Below, one piece after another: positions 23,671 through 34,625 of a stretch of 64,000 bases of DNA. The translations under genes were made by a program, and so were the position numbers. Source of the DNA: Variovorax gossypii. Lineage in GTDB: Bacteria; Pseudomonadota; Gammaproteobacteria; Burkholderiales; Burkholderiaceae_C. Under the pieces are notes generated by a model, which did no database searches, had not been told where the DNA came from, and saw nothing but the letters and a program-made list of their open reading frames with translations. Position 1 is the stretch's first letter. Each line of letters starts with the position of its first letter. Location of the stretch: the NCBI RefSeq assembly GCF_003965815.1, contig NZ_RXOE01000006.1, forward strand, positions 282,503 through 346,502. The letters run 5' to 3'.

Positions 23671-25475
23671 GGTGCGACGGGAAGGATACGGTAGACGCGG
23701 CTGCCGTCCTTCTCGTATTCCACGGCGAAGTACTTGTCGAAATCGATGCGCGCGCTGAACACGGGCGCCACCGAGTCGGGCAGCACGACCGCGACGAAGC
23801 CCATACCCGAGAGCTTTCGTGCGAGGTCGCCGCCCGACAGGCGCCCGAAGTCGGTATAGCGCCAGGGCCCGAGGGTGTCGCCCCAGATGGGGTTGGGGCC
23901 GTAGTAGATCGCCTCGTTCAACGCGACCTGGTAGACGCGGCCCTTGGCGGTCCGGCGCAGGTAGTCCATGACGGCATAGCCCGGCACATGCTTGCGCAGC
24001 ACGGCCTCGCGGGCCTCGGGCGTGACCGCGACCATCGAGACCTTGACCGCGGTCTGGCGCACGGAGACGGCGGCCATCGCGGCCAGCAGCAGCACGAGCA
24101 CCCAGTCGCCCACGCGGGCGCCGGAGCGCGCCACGGTGGCACTGGCATCCTGCGGCTGCGGCGCCTTCGCACCGAACAGCCGCTTCACGCCCGACGCCGC
24201 CCAGCCGAACAGCACCTGCCAGCCGATGGCCGCGATGGCCGCCAGCAGCGGGAACGAAGCCGTCAGGTAGCGCGGGTAGCGCGAGGTCGCGACCCACACC
24301 ACCAGCGAGTACAGGCAGAACCAGCCGGCGGCGCGCACGGCCGCGGAGCGCTTCCAGAGCACGCTGAACGGCGCGAAGAACACGGACCAGATCAGCGCGT
24401 TGGGCAGCTCGGCATGCACGCGCACGTCAGCCACCTGCTGCACGTAGTCGGCCGGCGTCCATTCTGTGAAGCCGAACACCCGCGCGCCGATGGGGTTGAA
24501 GGGGTCGCCCGTCATGATGGCGTTGCGCGCATACCAGTACACGCAGGGAATCAGGAAGCAGACGAACACCAGCGCCCAGGCCTTGGGGCTGCGCTCGTGG
24601 CGGAAGACGAACGGCGCCACCAGCGGCAGGAAGACCAGCGCCTGGTACTTCGAGCCCGCGGCCACGCCGAGGCAGAACGCCGCCAGGCCGAGCCAGCGGA
24701 TGCCGCCGTGCGTGGGCTTGCCGGGCTCCGATTCGCGCCACCACCACAGCGCCACGCAGGCCGACAGCACGAACAGCGCCACGCCCATGTCGATCAGCGC
24801 GTTGGAATAGTCGCCGAGCCCCAGCCAGATGGCCGCGCCGATGCATGCGGTGAGCCGGTTGGCGTGCAGCATGCCGAGGCGATAGATCATCACGACCGAC
24901 AGCGCGCCGGCCAGGGCGTTCAGGAAGTGCGGCAGCACGTCGTCGCTCAGCTGCAGCGCGGCGGCGTACAGCAGGTTGTAGTTGTACGGGAACCAGGGGT
25001 AGCGCAGCCAGTCGTGGATGCCCAGCGAGCCCTGCTGCGCCACCTGGCGCGCGTAGGGCAGGTGGTACATCAGCTCGTCGAAGGCGATGGGCGGCGCGAG
25101 CGGCGCCACCAGCGCCGGCAGCACGACCAGGGCCAATGCGATCGCCGCGACGCGTTCCGGATAGCTCCAGGGCACGGCCTGCACGTTGGCGAGCAGCGCG
25201 CGCCGCTCGCGCAGCCACGCCGGCAGCTGCACCGCCGCAGCCAGCACGCCCACCACGACGAGGGCCACGGTCGCGCCGACCTTGAAGGCTCCGAAGATGG
25301 CCAGCGCCTGGAACGCGCAGATGAACAGGCCCACGCCAAGCGCCACGGCCATGGCGGCCTCGAGCCCCGCATCGCGGCGCGGCGGCGGCGCCAGGCGGCC
25401 CAGCAGCGCGCGTCCATAGCCCCAGCAGCCCACCACGAAGACCGCCAGTGCCGCGTACTGCGCGGCTGCAAACAT
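23667..25475 (-). CDS. Polytopic membrane glycosyltransferase (GT39/ArnT-like)
   Basis: A 602-residue protein with about a dozen hydrophobic helices and a soluble C-terminal domain (from about residue 490). The loop after the first helices has the acidic patch IAFDELMYHLPYARQVAQQG, as in GT-C enzymes that use polyprenyl-phosphate sugars as donors. It is the first gene of the gtrA/GT2 operon, so it is the likely acceptor-modifying enzyme fed by them. The target glycan or protein is unknown. The ATG at 25475 immediately precedes the first helix. Confidence 0.75.
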   Translation of the reverse strand: MFAAAQYAALAVFVVGCWGYGRALLGRLAPPPRRDAGLEAAMAVALGVGLFICAFQALAIFGAFKVGATVALVVVGVLAAAVQLPAWLRERRALLANVQAVPWSYPERVAAIALALVVLPALVAPLAPPIAFDELMYHLPYARQVAQQGSLGIHDWLRYPWFPYNYNLLYAAALQLSDDVLPHFLNALAGALSVVMIYRLGMLHANRLTACIGAAIWLGLGDYSNALIDMGVALFVLSACVALWWWRESEPGKPTHGGIRWLGLAAFCLGVAAGSKYQALVFLPLVAPFVFRHERSPKAWALVFVCFLIPCVYWYARNAIMTGDPFNPIGARVFGFTEWTPADYVQQVADVRVHAELPNALIWSVFFAPFSVLWKRSAAVRAAGWFCLYSLVVWVATSRYPRYLTASFPLLAAIAAIGWQVLFGWAASGVKRLFGAKAPQPQDASATVARSGARVGDWVLVLLLAAMAAVSVRQTAVKVSMVAVTPEAREAVLRKHVPGYAVMDYLRRTAKGRVYQVALNEAIYYGPNPIWGDTLGPWRYTDFGRLSGGDLARKLSGMGFVAVVLPDSVAPVFSARIDFDKYFAVEYEKDGSRVYRILPVAP

Positions 25476-25527
25476 CAGCTTCTGAATAACAACTCCCCGC
25501 GCCGGGCGGCCGCACCGGCCGGCAGGT

Positions 25528-28266
<2,739 letters not shown>

Positions 28267-28476
28267 GGTTGGACTCGGGGGCAAAAGCGGTTATTCGTGC
28301 GCGGGTTGGGGGAGTCTATCGCCCTCGCATGCGCTGCAGTTACTGCAGGAGTAAGTCCGAATCATGAAAGGGAAAGTCCGGATCGCTCCCACCCCCGTCT
28401 GTTTCGCAGAATGAAAAGTGCACGCTCGTTCTTTTTTGCGTGCCCCCCAACCGATCAACCCACAAAGGGAGTTCCG

Positions 28477-29466
28477 ATGATTCGACTGAAGAGGATTGCG
28501 GCTTCGAGGACAAAGACGACGGGCAGGAAGAACGGCGCGACACGGCGGACGGCCGGCGCGCTGCTGGTGTGCGGCATGCTGGCGCTCGCGCCCATGACGC
28601 AGACGGCGCAGGCGGCCAACACCAGTGCGCAGACGGCCTATCCGATCGTGCTGGTGCACGGCATGCTGGGCTTCGACACCGTCGCGGGCATCGACTACTG
28701 GTACGGCATCCCCGGCGAGCTGCGCGCCCAGGGCGCCAAGGTCTTCGTCGCCGAGGTGGCGGCCACCAACAGCAGCGAGGTGCGCGGCGAGCAGTTGCTC
28801 AAGCAGGTCAAGGACGTGCTGGCGCTCACCGGCGCGAGCAAGGTCAACCTGATCGGCCATTCGCACGGCGGTCCGACGGCGCGCTACGTCTCGGGCGTGG
28901 CGCCGCAGCTGGTGGCTTCCGTCACCACGGTGGGCAGCCCGCACAAGGGCAGCAAGGTGGCCGACGTGCTCGGCGACACGCTGCCGGACGGCAGCATCAG
29001 CCGGGCCGTGGTGGTGAGCGTGGTCAACGCCTTCTCAAGCCTCATCGGCATCCTCTCGGGCAACAACACGCCGCAGAACGGGCTGGGCGCGCTGAACTCG
29101 CTCAACACCGCCGGCTCGGCGAAGTTCAACGCCAAGTTCCCCGACGGCGTGCCCACCACGGCCTGCGGCAACGGCACCGAGCTGGTCAACGGCGTGCGCT
29201 ACTTCTCCTGGTCGGGCAACCAGCCGCTGACCAACGTGTTCGACGCGTCCGACTACCCGCTGTCGCTGGCGGGCGTGGTGCACGGCGAAGCCAACGACGG
29301 CCTGGTGTCGACCTGCAGCGCGCGCCTGGGCACCTACCTCGGCAGCTACCGGCAGAACCACCTGGACGAGGTCAACCAGATGCTCGGGCTGCGCGACCTG
29401 TTCTCGGTGAGCCCGGTGACGCTCTACGTGAACCAGGCGGCGAAGCTGAAGCAGCTCGGCCTCTGA
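28477..29466 (+). CDS. Secreted triacylglycerol lipase (family I.1/I.2, foldase-dependent)
   Basis: A 329-residue extracellular lipase. The signal peptide covers about residues 1-47 (long, Lys/Arg-rich N region, ending TAQAA). The catalytic triad is Ser129 in GHSHGG, Asp274 in HGEANDGLVS and His295 in RQNHLDEVN. The oxyanion-hole VLVHGMLG is at about 58-65, and Cys230 and Cys280 form the conserved disulfide. This is the Burkholderia/Pseudomonas lipase type that leaves through a type II system after folding by a dedicated chaperone, encoded 7 bases downstream. AAAGGGA at 28464-28470 precedes the ATG at 28477. The divergent metH gene is on the other side. Confidence 0.92.
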   Translation: MIRLKRIAASRTKTTGRKNGATRRTAGALLVCGMLALAPMTQTAQAANTSAQTAYPIVLVHGMLGFDTVAGIDYWYGIPGELRAQGAKVFVAEVAATNSSEVRGEQLLKQVKDVLALTGASKVNLIGHSHGGPTARYVSGVAPQLVASVTTVGSPHKGSKVADVLGDTLPDGSISRAVVVSVVNAFSSLIGILSGNNTPQNGLGALNSLNTAGSAKFNAKFPDGVPTTACGNGTELVNGVRYFSWSGNQPLTNVFDASDYPLSLAGVVHGEANDGLVSTCSARLGTYLGSYRQNHLDEVNQMLGLRDLFSVSPVTLYVNQAAKLKQLGL

Positions 29467-29473
29467 GGAAACG

Positions 29474-30406
29474 ATGCCCCGCAAGCTCCTGCGGCCGCTC
29501 GCGGCGGCCGCGGTGGTGCTGGCAGCGGGCGCGGCGTGGTGGCTGGCCGGCGGCGAGGAGGCGCCGGCTCCCGCGGTCGCTTCGGCGGCCGGGCCGGCCG
29601 CCTCGTCCGCGCTGCCGGCCGTCTCCACCGCCGCATCCGGCACAAGCGTCCACGCTCCCGATCCGCTGCTGACGCCCGGCCTGCTGCGCACCTTCGAGCA
29701 GATGCTCGACGACAGCCAGGCCCGCGACAAGGAAGGCCTGATGGCCGAGATGCGCGCGAAGATCGACAAGTACCTGCCGCCCGAGTGGCGAGTGCGCGCG
29801 TTGGGCCTGCTGGAGCGGTACATCGACTATCGCAACGCGCTGGAGGCGCTGCCGGCGGCCGACATCGGCGATCCGGCGGGGCTGCGCAGGATCCTCGATG
29901 CGCGCGCAGGCATCAGGGCGCGCTACTTCGCTCCCGAAGAGGTCGAGGGCCTGTTCGGCGCCGAGGAGAAATTCGACCGATTCAGCGTCGAGAAGCTGGA
30001 GATCGAGCGCAACAGGAGCCTCACGCCCGAACAGAAGCGCGAGGCCCTCGCGAAGACCGAGGAGACCTGGCTCACGCCCGAGCAGCGGGCCGACCGCGTG
30101 GCCAGCACCGCGCAACTGGCCGTGGGCGAGCAGACCGCCGCGCTGGAGGCGCGCGGCGCGAGCCCGCAGGAACGCTTCGCGGAGCGCTCCCAGCAATACG
30201 GCCACGAGGCGGCGCAGCGGCTCGCCGCACTCGACCAGCAGGAGCAGGACTGGCAGAGCCGCCTCTCGCGCTACGCCGCCGCCGACGAAGCCACGCGGAC
30301 GCAGCTGCAGGCCGAGCTCTTCACGCCGCAGGAGGCGTTGCGCCTTCAGGCCGCGCTCGAAATGCGGGCGGCCGGCGAGAAAAGAAAAACGCCCTCCCCG
30401 CCATGA
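29474..30406 (+). CDS. Lipase-specific foldase (Lif), divergent variant
   Basis: A 310-residue steric chaperone for the preceding lipase. One N-terminal membrane helix (about residues 8-27, AAAAVVLAAGAAWWLAGG) is followed by an Ala/Pro-rich linker (28-60) and then an all-helical, highly charged domain, as in Lif proteins that are anchored in the inner membrane and wrap around the lipase. The classical RxxFDY signature is not intact: the matching place reads LRTFEQMLDDSQ near residue 73. GAGGAA before the ATG at 29474 overlaps the lipase stop, so the pair is coupled. Its 3-prime end overlaps the terminator of the PACE gene. Confidence 0.85.
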   Translation: MPRKLLRPLAAAAVVLAAGAAWWLAGGEEAPAPAVASAAGPAASSALPAVSTAASGTSVHAPDPLLTPGLLRTFEQMLDDSQARDKEGLMAEMRAKIDKYLPPEWRVRALGLLERYIDYRNALEALPAADIGDPAGLRRILDARAGIRARYFAPEEVEGLFGAEEKFDRFSVEKLEIERNRSLTPEQKREALAKTEETWLTPEQRADRVASTAQLAVGEQTAALEARGASPQERFAERSQQYGHEAAQRLAALDQQEQDWQSRLSRYAAADEATRTQLQAELFTPQEALRLQAALEMRAAGEKRKTPSPP

Positions 30407-30421
30407 CCGGCAAGGAGGGCG
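30380..30421 (-). terminator. Intrinsic terminator for the PACE gene
   Basis: On the minus strand an 8-base stem CGCCCTCC / GGAGGGCG (30390-30397 with 30414-30421) is followed by GTTTTTCTTTT. It lies 31 bases after the PACE stop and overlaps the last codons of the foldase gene on the plus strand. Confidence 0.7.
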
Positions 30422-30451
30422 ACAGGAAAGGCGGGAAGGTCCGGCCCGGCC

Positions 30452-30892
30452 TCAGGCCGTGACCGGCACCTTGGCGGCGGCCGAGGCCGGCAGGCCGAAC
30501 ACGCGGTCGAAGCCCCAGTTGAAGACGAAGGTGTAGACCAGGAAGAACACCACCAGCCCCAGGTCCATCACCAGCGCCTGCCAGAGCGTGACGCCCAGGC
30601 CCCAGGCGAACATCGGCACCAGGAAGGCGATCAGGCCGCCCTCGAAGCCGATGGCATGCGCGATGCGGCGGCGCAGGCTGCGTCCGCGCACGACCTGGCG
30701 CGACTCCCAGCGCTCGAAGAGCGAGTTGAAGATCAGGTTCCAGATCACCGCGATGACCGATGCGGCCACCGCCATCACGCCCGAATGGCCCAGGCCGGCG
30801 TCCGTCATCAGGGCCAGTCCGGCGCTGGCGGCCACGATGGCGATGCCTTCGTAGAGGCTGATGTAGACGATGCGACGCTGAATCCCTTGCAT
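30452..30892 (-). CDS. PACE family multidrug efflux transporter
   Basis: A 146-residue inner-membrane protein with four hydrophobic helices arranged as two tandem bacterial transmembrane pairs, the pattern of PACE pumps (AceI family) that expel biocides such as chlorhexidine. Helix 1 is RIVYISLYEGIAIVAASAG with the acidic residue characteristic of the family; helix 2 contains VIWNLIFNSLFERWE and the third starts GFEGGLIAFLVPMF. It is transcribed divergently from a LysR regulator across a 101-base AT-rich gap, a usual arrangement for PACE genes. The substrate is unknown. Confidence 0.9.
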   Translation of the reverse strand: MQGIQRRIVYISLYEGIAIVAASAGLALMTDAGLGHSGVMAVAASVIAVIWNLIFNSLFERWESRQVVRGRSLRRRIAHAIGFEGGLIAFLVPMFAWGLGVTLWQALVMDLGLVVFFLVYTFVFNWGFDRVFGLPASAAAKVPVTA

Positions 30893-30993
30893 GGCTTTCT
30901 CTCTGTGTTCGTTGATGCGATGACTGGACTTTATTTGTTGTTCGCTGATATAAAAAGTTAACTTGTTTCAGTTCTATTGATAGGTCAGATGCC

Positions 30994-31917
30994 ATGGCTT
31001 TTTCCAGCGACAACGTCGAAGTCTTCCTGGCCGTGATCGACCACGGCTCTTTCTCGGCCGCCGCACGGGCGCTGGGCAGGGTGCCGTCGGCCGTGAGCAT
31101 GGCCATCGCCAACCTCGAGGCCGAACTCGACCTGCAGCTGTTCGACCGCAGCGGCCGCGAGCCCCAGCCCACCCCCGCCGCGCGTTCGCTGGAGCCTCAG
31201 GCGCGGCTGCTGGCGGCCCAGCTCAAGCAGCTGCAGGTGCAGGCGCTGGCGCTCACGCAGGGGCTGGAAGACCGGCTCACGCTGGCCATCGCGCCCGAGC
31301 TGCTGGCCGCGCCCTGGAGCGGCCCGCTGGCCGAGCTGGCGCGGGAGCATCCGCTGCTGCAGGTCGAGGTGCTGGCGGCCCCGCAGGCCGACGCGCTGGC
31401 GCTGCTGCACAGCGGGCGAGCTCAACTGGCGCTGGTGTTCGAGCGCCCCAGCCTCGACGGGCGCGAAGGCTTCCAGGAAGTGGGCAGCGAGCTCATGGTG
31501 GCGGTGATGGCGCCCGACCACCCCGTGCTCGCGGCCAACGGCGGCCGGCTGCGCGAAGACCACCTGACCAACACCCGCCAGATCGTCGTGGCCGGCCGCG
31601 ATCTCGCCACCAGCGACCCGCGCTTCGTGTTCGCGCGCCACGTCTGGCGCACCGACAACGCGCTGGCCGCGCTGAGCTTGATCACCGCCGGATTGGGCTG
31701 GGGCTGGCTGGCGCGCAACTTCGCCGGGCCGCACGTGGCGGCGGGTGCGCTGGTCGAGATCCCGTTCGAGAACCTCAGCAACGGGCTGGACCTGTGGGTG
31801 GACGTGGTGTGGTCACGTGAGCGCCCACTCGGCCTGGGAGCCCAGCATTTCGTGAATCTGATCGCCAAGGGCCGGGCGCCGGCTGGCGAATGCAGCCCCA
31901 AGACAGGCGGGATCTGA
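30994..31917 (+). CDS. LysR family regulator next to PACE gene
   Basis: A 307-residue LysR regulator. The DNA-binding helix-turn-helix covers about residues 5-62 (VEVFLAVIDHGSFSAAARAL, then VPSAVSMAIANLEAELD); the effector domain follows from about 90. It faces away from the PACE transporter gene, so control of that efflux gene is the default inference. The AT-rich intergenic segment 30925-30990 would hold its binding site and both promoters. The stop is followed closely by the TetR palindrome of the next unit. Confidence 0.9.
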   Translation: MAFSSDNVEVFLAVIDHGSFSAAARALGRVPSAVSMAIANLEAELDLQLFDRSGREPQPTPAARSLEPQARLLAAQLKQLQVQALALTQGLEDRLTLAIAPELLAAPWSGPLAELAREHPLLQVEVLAAPQADALALLHSGRAQLALVFERPSLDGREGFQEVGSELMVAVMAPDHPVLAANGGRLREDHLTNTRQIVVAGRDLATSDPRFVFARHVWRTDNALAALSLITAGLGWGWLARNFAGPHVAAGALVEIPFENLSNGLDLWVDVVWSRERPLGLGAQHFVNLIAKGRAPAGECSPKTGGI

Positions 31918-31922
31918 GCGAC

Positions 31923-31937
31923 TAGACGACTGGTCTA
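31923..31937. promoter_or_regulatory. TetR operator copy 1
   Basis: The 15-base palindrome TAGACGACTGGTCTA lies 21 bases before the ATG of the TetR gene at 31959. The same 15 bases recur before the oxidoreductase gene at 32625-32639. Its half-sites TAGAC/GTCTA suit a TetR dimer; autoregulation is inferred. Confidence 0.85.
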
Positions 31938-31958
31938 ATTGTCGCTAGAGTGCGGTCC

Positions 31959-32573
31959 ATGAACGCGATCGCCCCCATCACAGACGTCCGCCAGCACATC
32001 CTCGACGTGGCCCACCCGCTGCTGCTGCGGAAGGGCTTCACCGGCGTCGGGCTGGCCGAAGTACTGGCGGCGGCGAAGGTGCCGAAGGGCTCGTTCTATC
32101 ACTACTTCGGCTCCAAGGAAGTCTTCGGCGAGGCGGTGCTGGAAGCCTATTTCACCGAGTACCTGGGGCGCACCGACACCCTCCTCACCGGGGGGCCCGG
32201 CACCGCCGCCCAACGGCTGATCGCCTATTTCGACGACTGGCTCGACTCGCAGACCGGCGACGAGGCGCAAAGCCGCTGCCTCGTCGTCAAGCTCGGCGCG
32301 GAGGTCTGCGACCTGTCCGAGAGCATGCGCTCGGCGCTCGCGCGCGGAACGCGCGGCATCACCGACCGGCTTGCAGGCTGCATCGAGGCCGGGCGGGCGG
32401 ACGGCTCGATCGGGTCGATGCCGCAGGGGCAGGACGCCCAGGGCGTCGCCATCGCGCTCTACCAGCGCTGGCTCGGCGCCAGCCTGCTGGCCAAGATCAC
32501 GCGCGACCGCTCGTCGCTGGACGCGGCGATGCGCGACACCCGGCAGCAGCTGGGCCTGTCTTCGGACCACTGA
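31959..32573 (+). CDS. TetR family regulator of the adjacent oxidoreductase
   Basis: A 204-residue TetR regulator. The helix-turn-helix spans about residues 10-55 (HILDVAHPLLLRKGFTGVG, then VPKGSFYHYFGSKEVFGEAV). The ligand domain carries a Cys in SQSRCLVVKLGAEV-like context (EAQSRCLVVKLGAEVCDLSE), a feature of NemR/AcuR-like regulators that respond to reactive electrophiles; this is suggestive only. It is flanked on the 5-prime side by the same palindrome found before the oxidoreductase gene, so it most likely represses both. The ATG at 31959 is preferred to a GTG 9 bases upstream, because the ATG lies next to the conserved start. Confidence 0.88.
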   Translation: MNAIAPITDVRQHILDVAHPLLLRKGFTGVGLAEVLAAAKVPKGSFYHYFGSKEVFGEAVLEAYFTEYLGRTDTLLTGGPGTAAQRLIAYFDDWLDSQTGDEAQSRCLVVKLGAEVCDLSESMRSALARGTRGITDRLAGCIEAGRADGSIGSMPQGQDAQGVAIALYQRWLGASLLAKITRDRSSLDAAMRDTRQQLGLSSDH

Positions 32574-32582
32574 AACCCACGA

Positions 32583-32613
32583 AGCGGGAGGCGAGCGCGC
32601 TCCCGCTTTTTTT
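32583..32613 (+). terminator. Intrinsic terminator after the TetR gene
   Basis: An 8-base stem AGCGGGAG / CTCCCGCT with a 9-base loop is followed by seven T. It separates the regulator transcript from the operator and promoter of the oxidoreductase gene. Confidence 0.85.
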
Positions 32614-32624
32614 CGCCCATCCAC

Positions 32625-32639
32625 TAGACGACTGGTCTA
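32625..32639. promoter_or_regulatory. TetR operator copy 2
   Basis: TAGACGACTGGTCTA, identical to the palindrome at 31923-31937, sits 21 bases upstream of the ATG at 32661, close behind the terminator. The identical 15-mers at the same distance from their start codons mark a two-gene regulon. Confidence 0.85.
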
Positions 32640-32660
32640 TTCACCAAGGAGCCATGACCC

Positions 32661-33695
32661 ATGTCCCAGAGCAACGTCAACCGCCGCATCGTCCTCGCCG
32701 CCCGGCCGCGCGGCCTTCCCACGCCGGAGAACTTCCGCCTTGAGGAAAGCCCCCTTCCCACGCCCGGCGACGGCCAGGTGCTGCTGCGCACGCTGCACCT
32801 GTCGCTCGATCCGTACATGCGCCAGCTGATGGACGAGATCCCGCCGCTCTACGCGCCCGCCTCGGTGCAGGTGGGCGAGGCGATGCCGGGCGGCACGGTC
32901 AACCGCGTCGTCGCTTCAAGGAATCCGCAGTTCCGCCCCGGCGATCTCGTGCTCGGCAACGCCGGCTGGCAGGACTACGCGCTGTCCGACGGCCAGGACC
33001 TGATGCCGCTCGGCGACATGGCCCGGCCCTCGCTGGCACTGGGCGGGCTGGGCATGCCGGCGTTCACCGCGCATGTGGGCCTGCTCGACATTGGCCAGCC
33101 GAAGCCCGGAGAGACCGTGGTGGTGGCCGCGGCGACCGGCGCGGTCGGCTCAGTGGTCGGGCAGATCGCGCGGCTCAAGGGCGCGCGCGTGGTCGGCATC
33201 GCGGGCGGGGCGGACAAGTGCCGGTACGCGATCGAGACGCTGGGCTTCGACGCCTGCATCGACCGCCACGACCCGGAGTTCGCCGCACGCCTCGCCGCCG
33301 CCTGCCCCGAAGGCATCGACGTCTATTTCGAGAACGTCGGCGGCGCGGTGTTCGACGCGGTGCTGCCGCTGCTCAACGTCGGCGCACGCGTGCCGGTGTG
33401 CGGGCACATCGCCGACTACAACAGCGAGGAACTGCCCTCCGGCCCGAACCGGCTGCCGCTGCTGACGGCGGCGCTGCTGCAGAAGCGCATCCGCATGCAG
33501 GGCTTCGTCATCCTCGACCACTACGGCGAGCGCTTCGACGCCTTCAGGCGCGAGATGGACGAATGGGTCGCCGCAGGCCGCATCACATTGCGCGAGGACC
33601 GCGTCGACGGCCTGGAGAACGCGCCGGCCGCATTCATCGGCCTGCTTCAGGGACGCAATTTCGGCAAGCGCGTGGTGCACGTCGCCGGAGATTGA
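32661..33695 (+). CDS. NADP-dependent MDR-family oxidoreductase (CurA/prostaglandin reductase-like)
   Basis: A 344-residue medium-chain reductase without the zinc ligands of alcohol dehydrogenases. It resembles CurA and leukotriene B4/prostaglandin reductases, which reduce the double bond of alpha,beta-unsaturated carbonyls with NADPH. Visible features are the N-terminal RRIVLAARPRGLPTPENF, the Rossmann segment VVAAATGAVGSVVGQIARLKGARVVGIAGG (about residues 152-182) and the CurA-like DVYFENVGGAVFDAVLPLL. AAGGA at 32646-32650 precedes the ATG; a second out-of-frame ATG at 32654 is not used. The TetR palindrome suggests induction by an electrophile. Confidence 0.9.
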   Translation: MSQSNVNRRIVLAARPRGLPTPENFRLEESPLPTPGDGQVLLRTLHLSLDPYMRQLMDEIPPLYAPASVQVGEAMPGGTVNRVVASRNPQFRPGDLVLGNAGWQDYALSDGQDLMPLGDMARPSLALGGLGMPAFTAHVGLLDIGQPKPGETVVVAAATGAVGSVVGQIARLKGARVVGIAGGADKCRYAIETLGFDACIDRHDPEFAARLAAACPEGIDVYFENVGGAVFDAVLPLLNVGARVPVCGHIADYNSEELPSGPNRLPLLTAALLQKRIRMQGFVILDHYGERFDAFRREMDEWVAAGRITLREDRVDGLENAPAAFIGLLQGRNFGKRVVHVAGD

Positions 33696-33710
33696 GGACG
33701 GTGGCGGCAC

Positions 33711-34460
33711 TCAGTTCCGGTGCCCGCCTCCGTGGCCGCCGCCGCGACCCTCACCACGACCGTCACCGCGGCCATCGCCATGACCGCCCCCGCGATGCCC
33801 GCCCCCACCCGGATGCGGATGCGGCATGCCCGGCGACGGCCCCGGACGGAATCCCGGCTGCGGCCGTGGCGGCCTGACGCCCGGATCGACCGGCGGACGA
33901 ACGCCGGGCGGATGCGGTGGCCGGAAGCCCGGCCCAGGCGGCGGGCGGAACCCTGGACCGGGTGGACGGAAACCGGGCCCCGGCTGCCACGGATGCGGCT
34001 GCCACCCCGGCCGCACCGGCGGCGGCGGACGCCAGCCCGCCACGGGCGGCGGAGGCGGCCTGCTGCCCCACCAGCGCCGGTCGCCGTACCAAGGCCGGTC
34101 GCGGTAGTAGTCGGCCCAGTAGCTGCCGATCGCGAAGCCGATGATCGGCACGCCGATCAGCGCGCCGTAGGTGACCAGCGGCACGCGCTGCTCCTGGTAG
34201 GCGTAGTCGAGGTTGCGCGCCCAGATCCAGCCGCGCCCGCCGTCGGGCAGCACCACGTCGCACCAGCCATAGCCGCTGGTGCAGCCGACCACCTCGAGCG
34301 GCTGGCCCGGTCCGAGCCGCGCCACCAGCGGATAGTCGCCCGAAGGCCCGGCGCGCAGGTTGACCGCGCCGCGCGTGAAGGCCTGCTGCGCCTGCGCCGC
34401 GAGCGGAAGCGCCAGGGCAAGCGCGCCAACGGCGGCCCAGCGTTGTGCGAGTGAGTTCAT
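33711..34460 (-). CDS. Exported SH3-domain protein with Pro/Gly-rich and His/Gly-rich tail
   Basis: A 249-residue protein with a Sec signal peptide (residues 1-24, ending AAQAQ) and a bacterial SH3 domain (about 28-80, VNLRAGPSGDYPLVARLGPG, then GYGWCDVVL and GWIWARNL). A short hydrophobic segment follows (about 95-110, LIGVPIIGFAIG). The rest is low complexity: about 90 residues of Pro/Gly/Phe/Arg repeats with PGFRPP units, then a tail of GGHRGGGHGDGRG type. Bacterial SH3 domains bind peptidoglycan or proteins at the envelope; the tail could bind metals or stay disordered. AAGGAG precedes the ATG at 34460. Confidence 0.82.
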   Translation of the reverse strand: MNSLAQRWAAVGALALALPLAAQAQQAFTRGAVNLRAGPSGDYPLVARLGPGQPLEVVGCTSGYGWCDVVLPDGGRGWIWARNLDYAYQEQRVPLVTYGALIGVPIIGFAIGSYWADYYRDRPWYGDRRWWGSRPPPPPVAGWRPPPPVRPGWQPHPWQPGPGFRPPGPGFRPPPGPGFRPPHPPGVRPPVDPGVRPPRPQPGFRPGPSPGMPHPHPGGGGHRGGGHGDGRGDGRGEGRGGGHGGGHRN

Positions 34461-34509
34461 GGCAAGGCTCCTTGCGCCCAGCCTAGGCCGGGGGCCCCAG
34501 CCCGTCAAT

Positions 34510-34623
34510 CAGCGCAGGCCTGATTCCAGGAGCACCGTGGAACCGGCTTCGCCGGGCCGCAGGTGTTGCCCCGGAAGGGGGTTGGCGCAGCGACACGAAG
34601 TGCGCGAAGCCTGGGGGAGAGCC
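34510..34623. repeat. Comamonadaceae-type intergenic repeat region
   Basis: The 165-base gap between the SH3 gene and metH N-terminal half contains no gene. The part around 34572-34620 has the typical wording of widespread Comamonadaceae intergenic repeats (AAGGGGGTTGGCGCAGCGAC, later GCGAAGCCTGGGGGAG). It adjoins the stop codon of the metH half and may help transcript termination. The assignment rests on recognition of style, not on copies within this window. Confidence 0.45.
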
Positions 34624-34625
34624 AG

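Noticed and set aside
33830..34020. Repetitive stretch as a mobile or CRISPR-like array
   Set aside because: The periodicity is in frame with PGFRPP-like units of the SH3 protein; it is coding low complexity.
28267..34625. An integrated mobile element between the metH halves
   Set aside because: No integrase, transposase, terminal repeats or tRNA target could be seen, so only an insertion of unknown mechanism is proposed.
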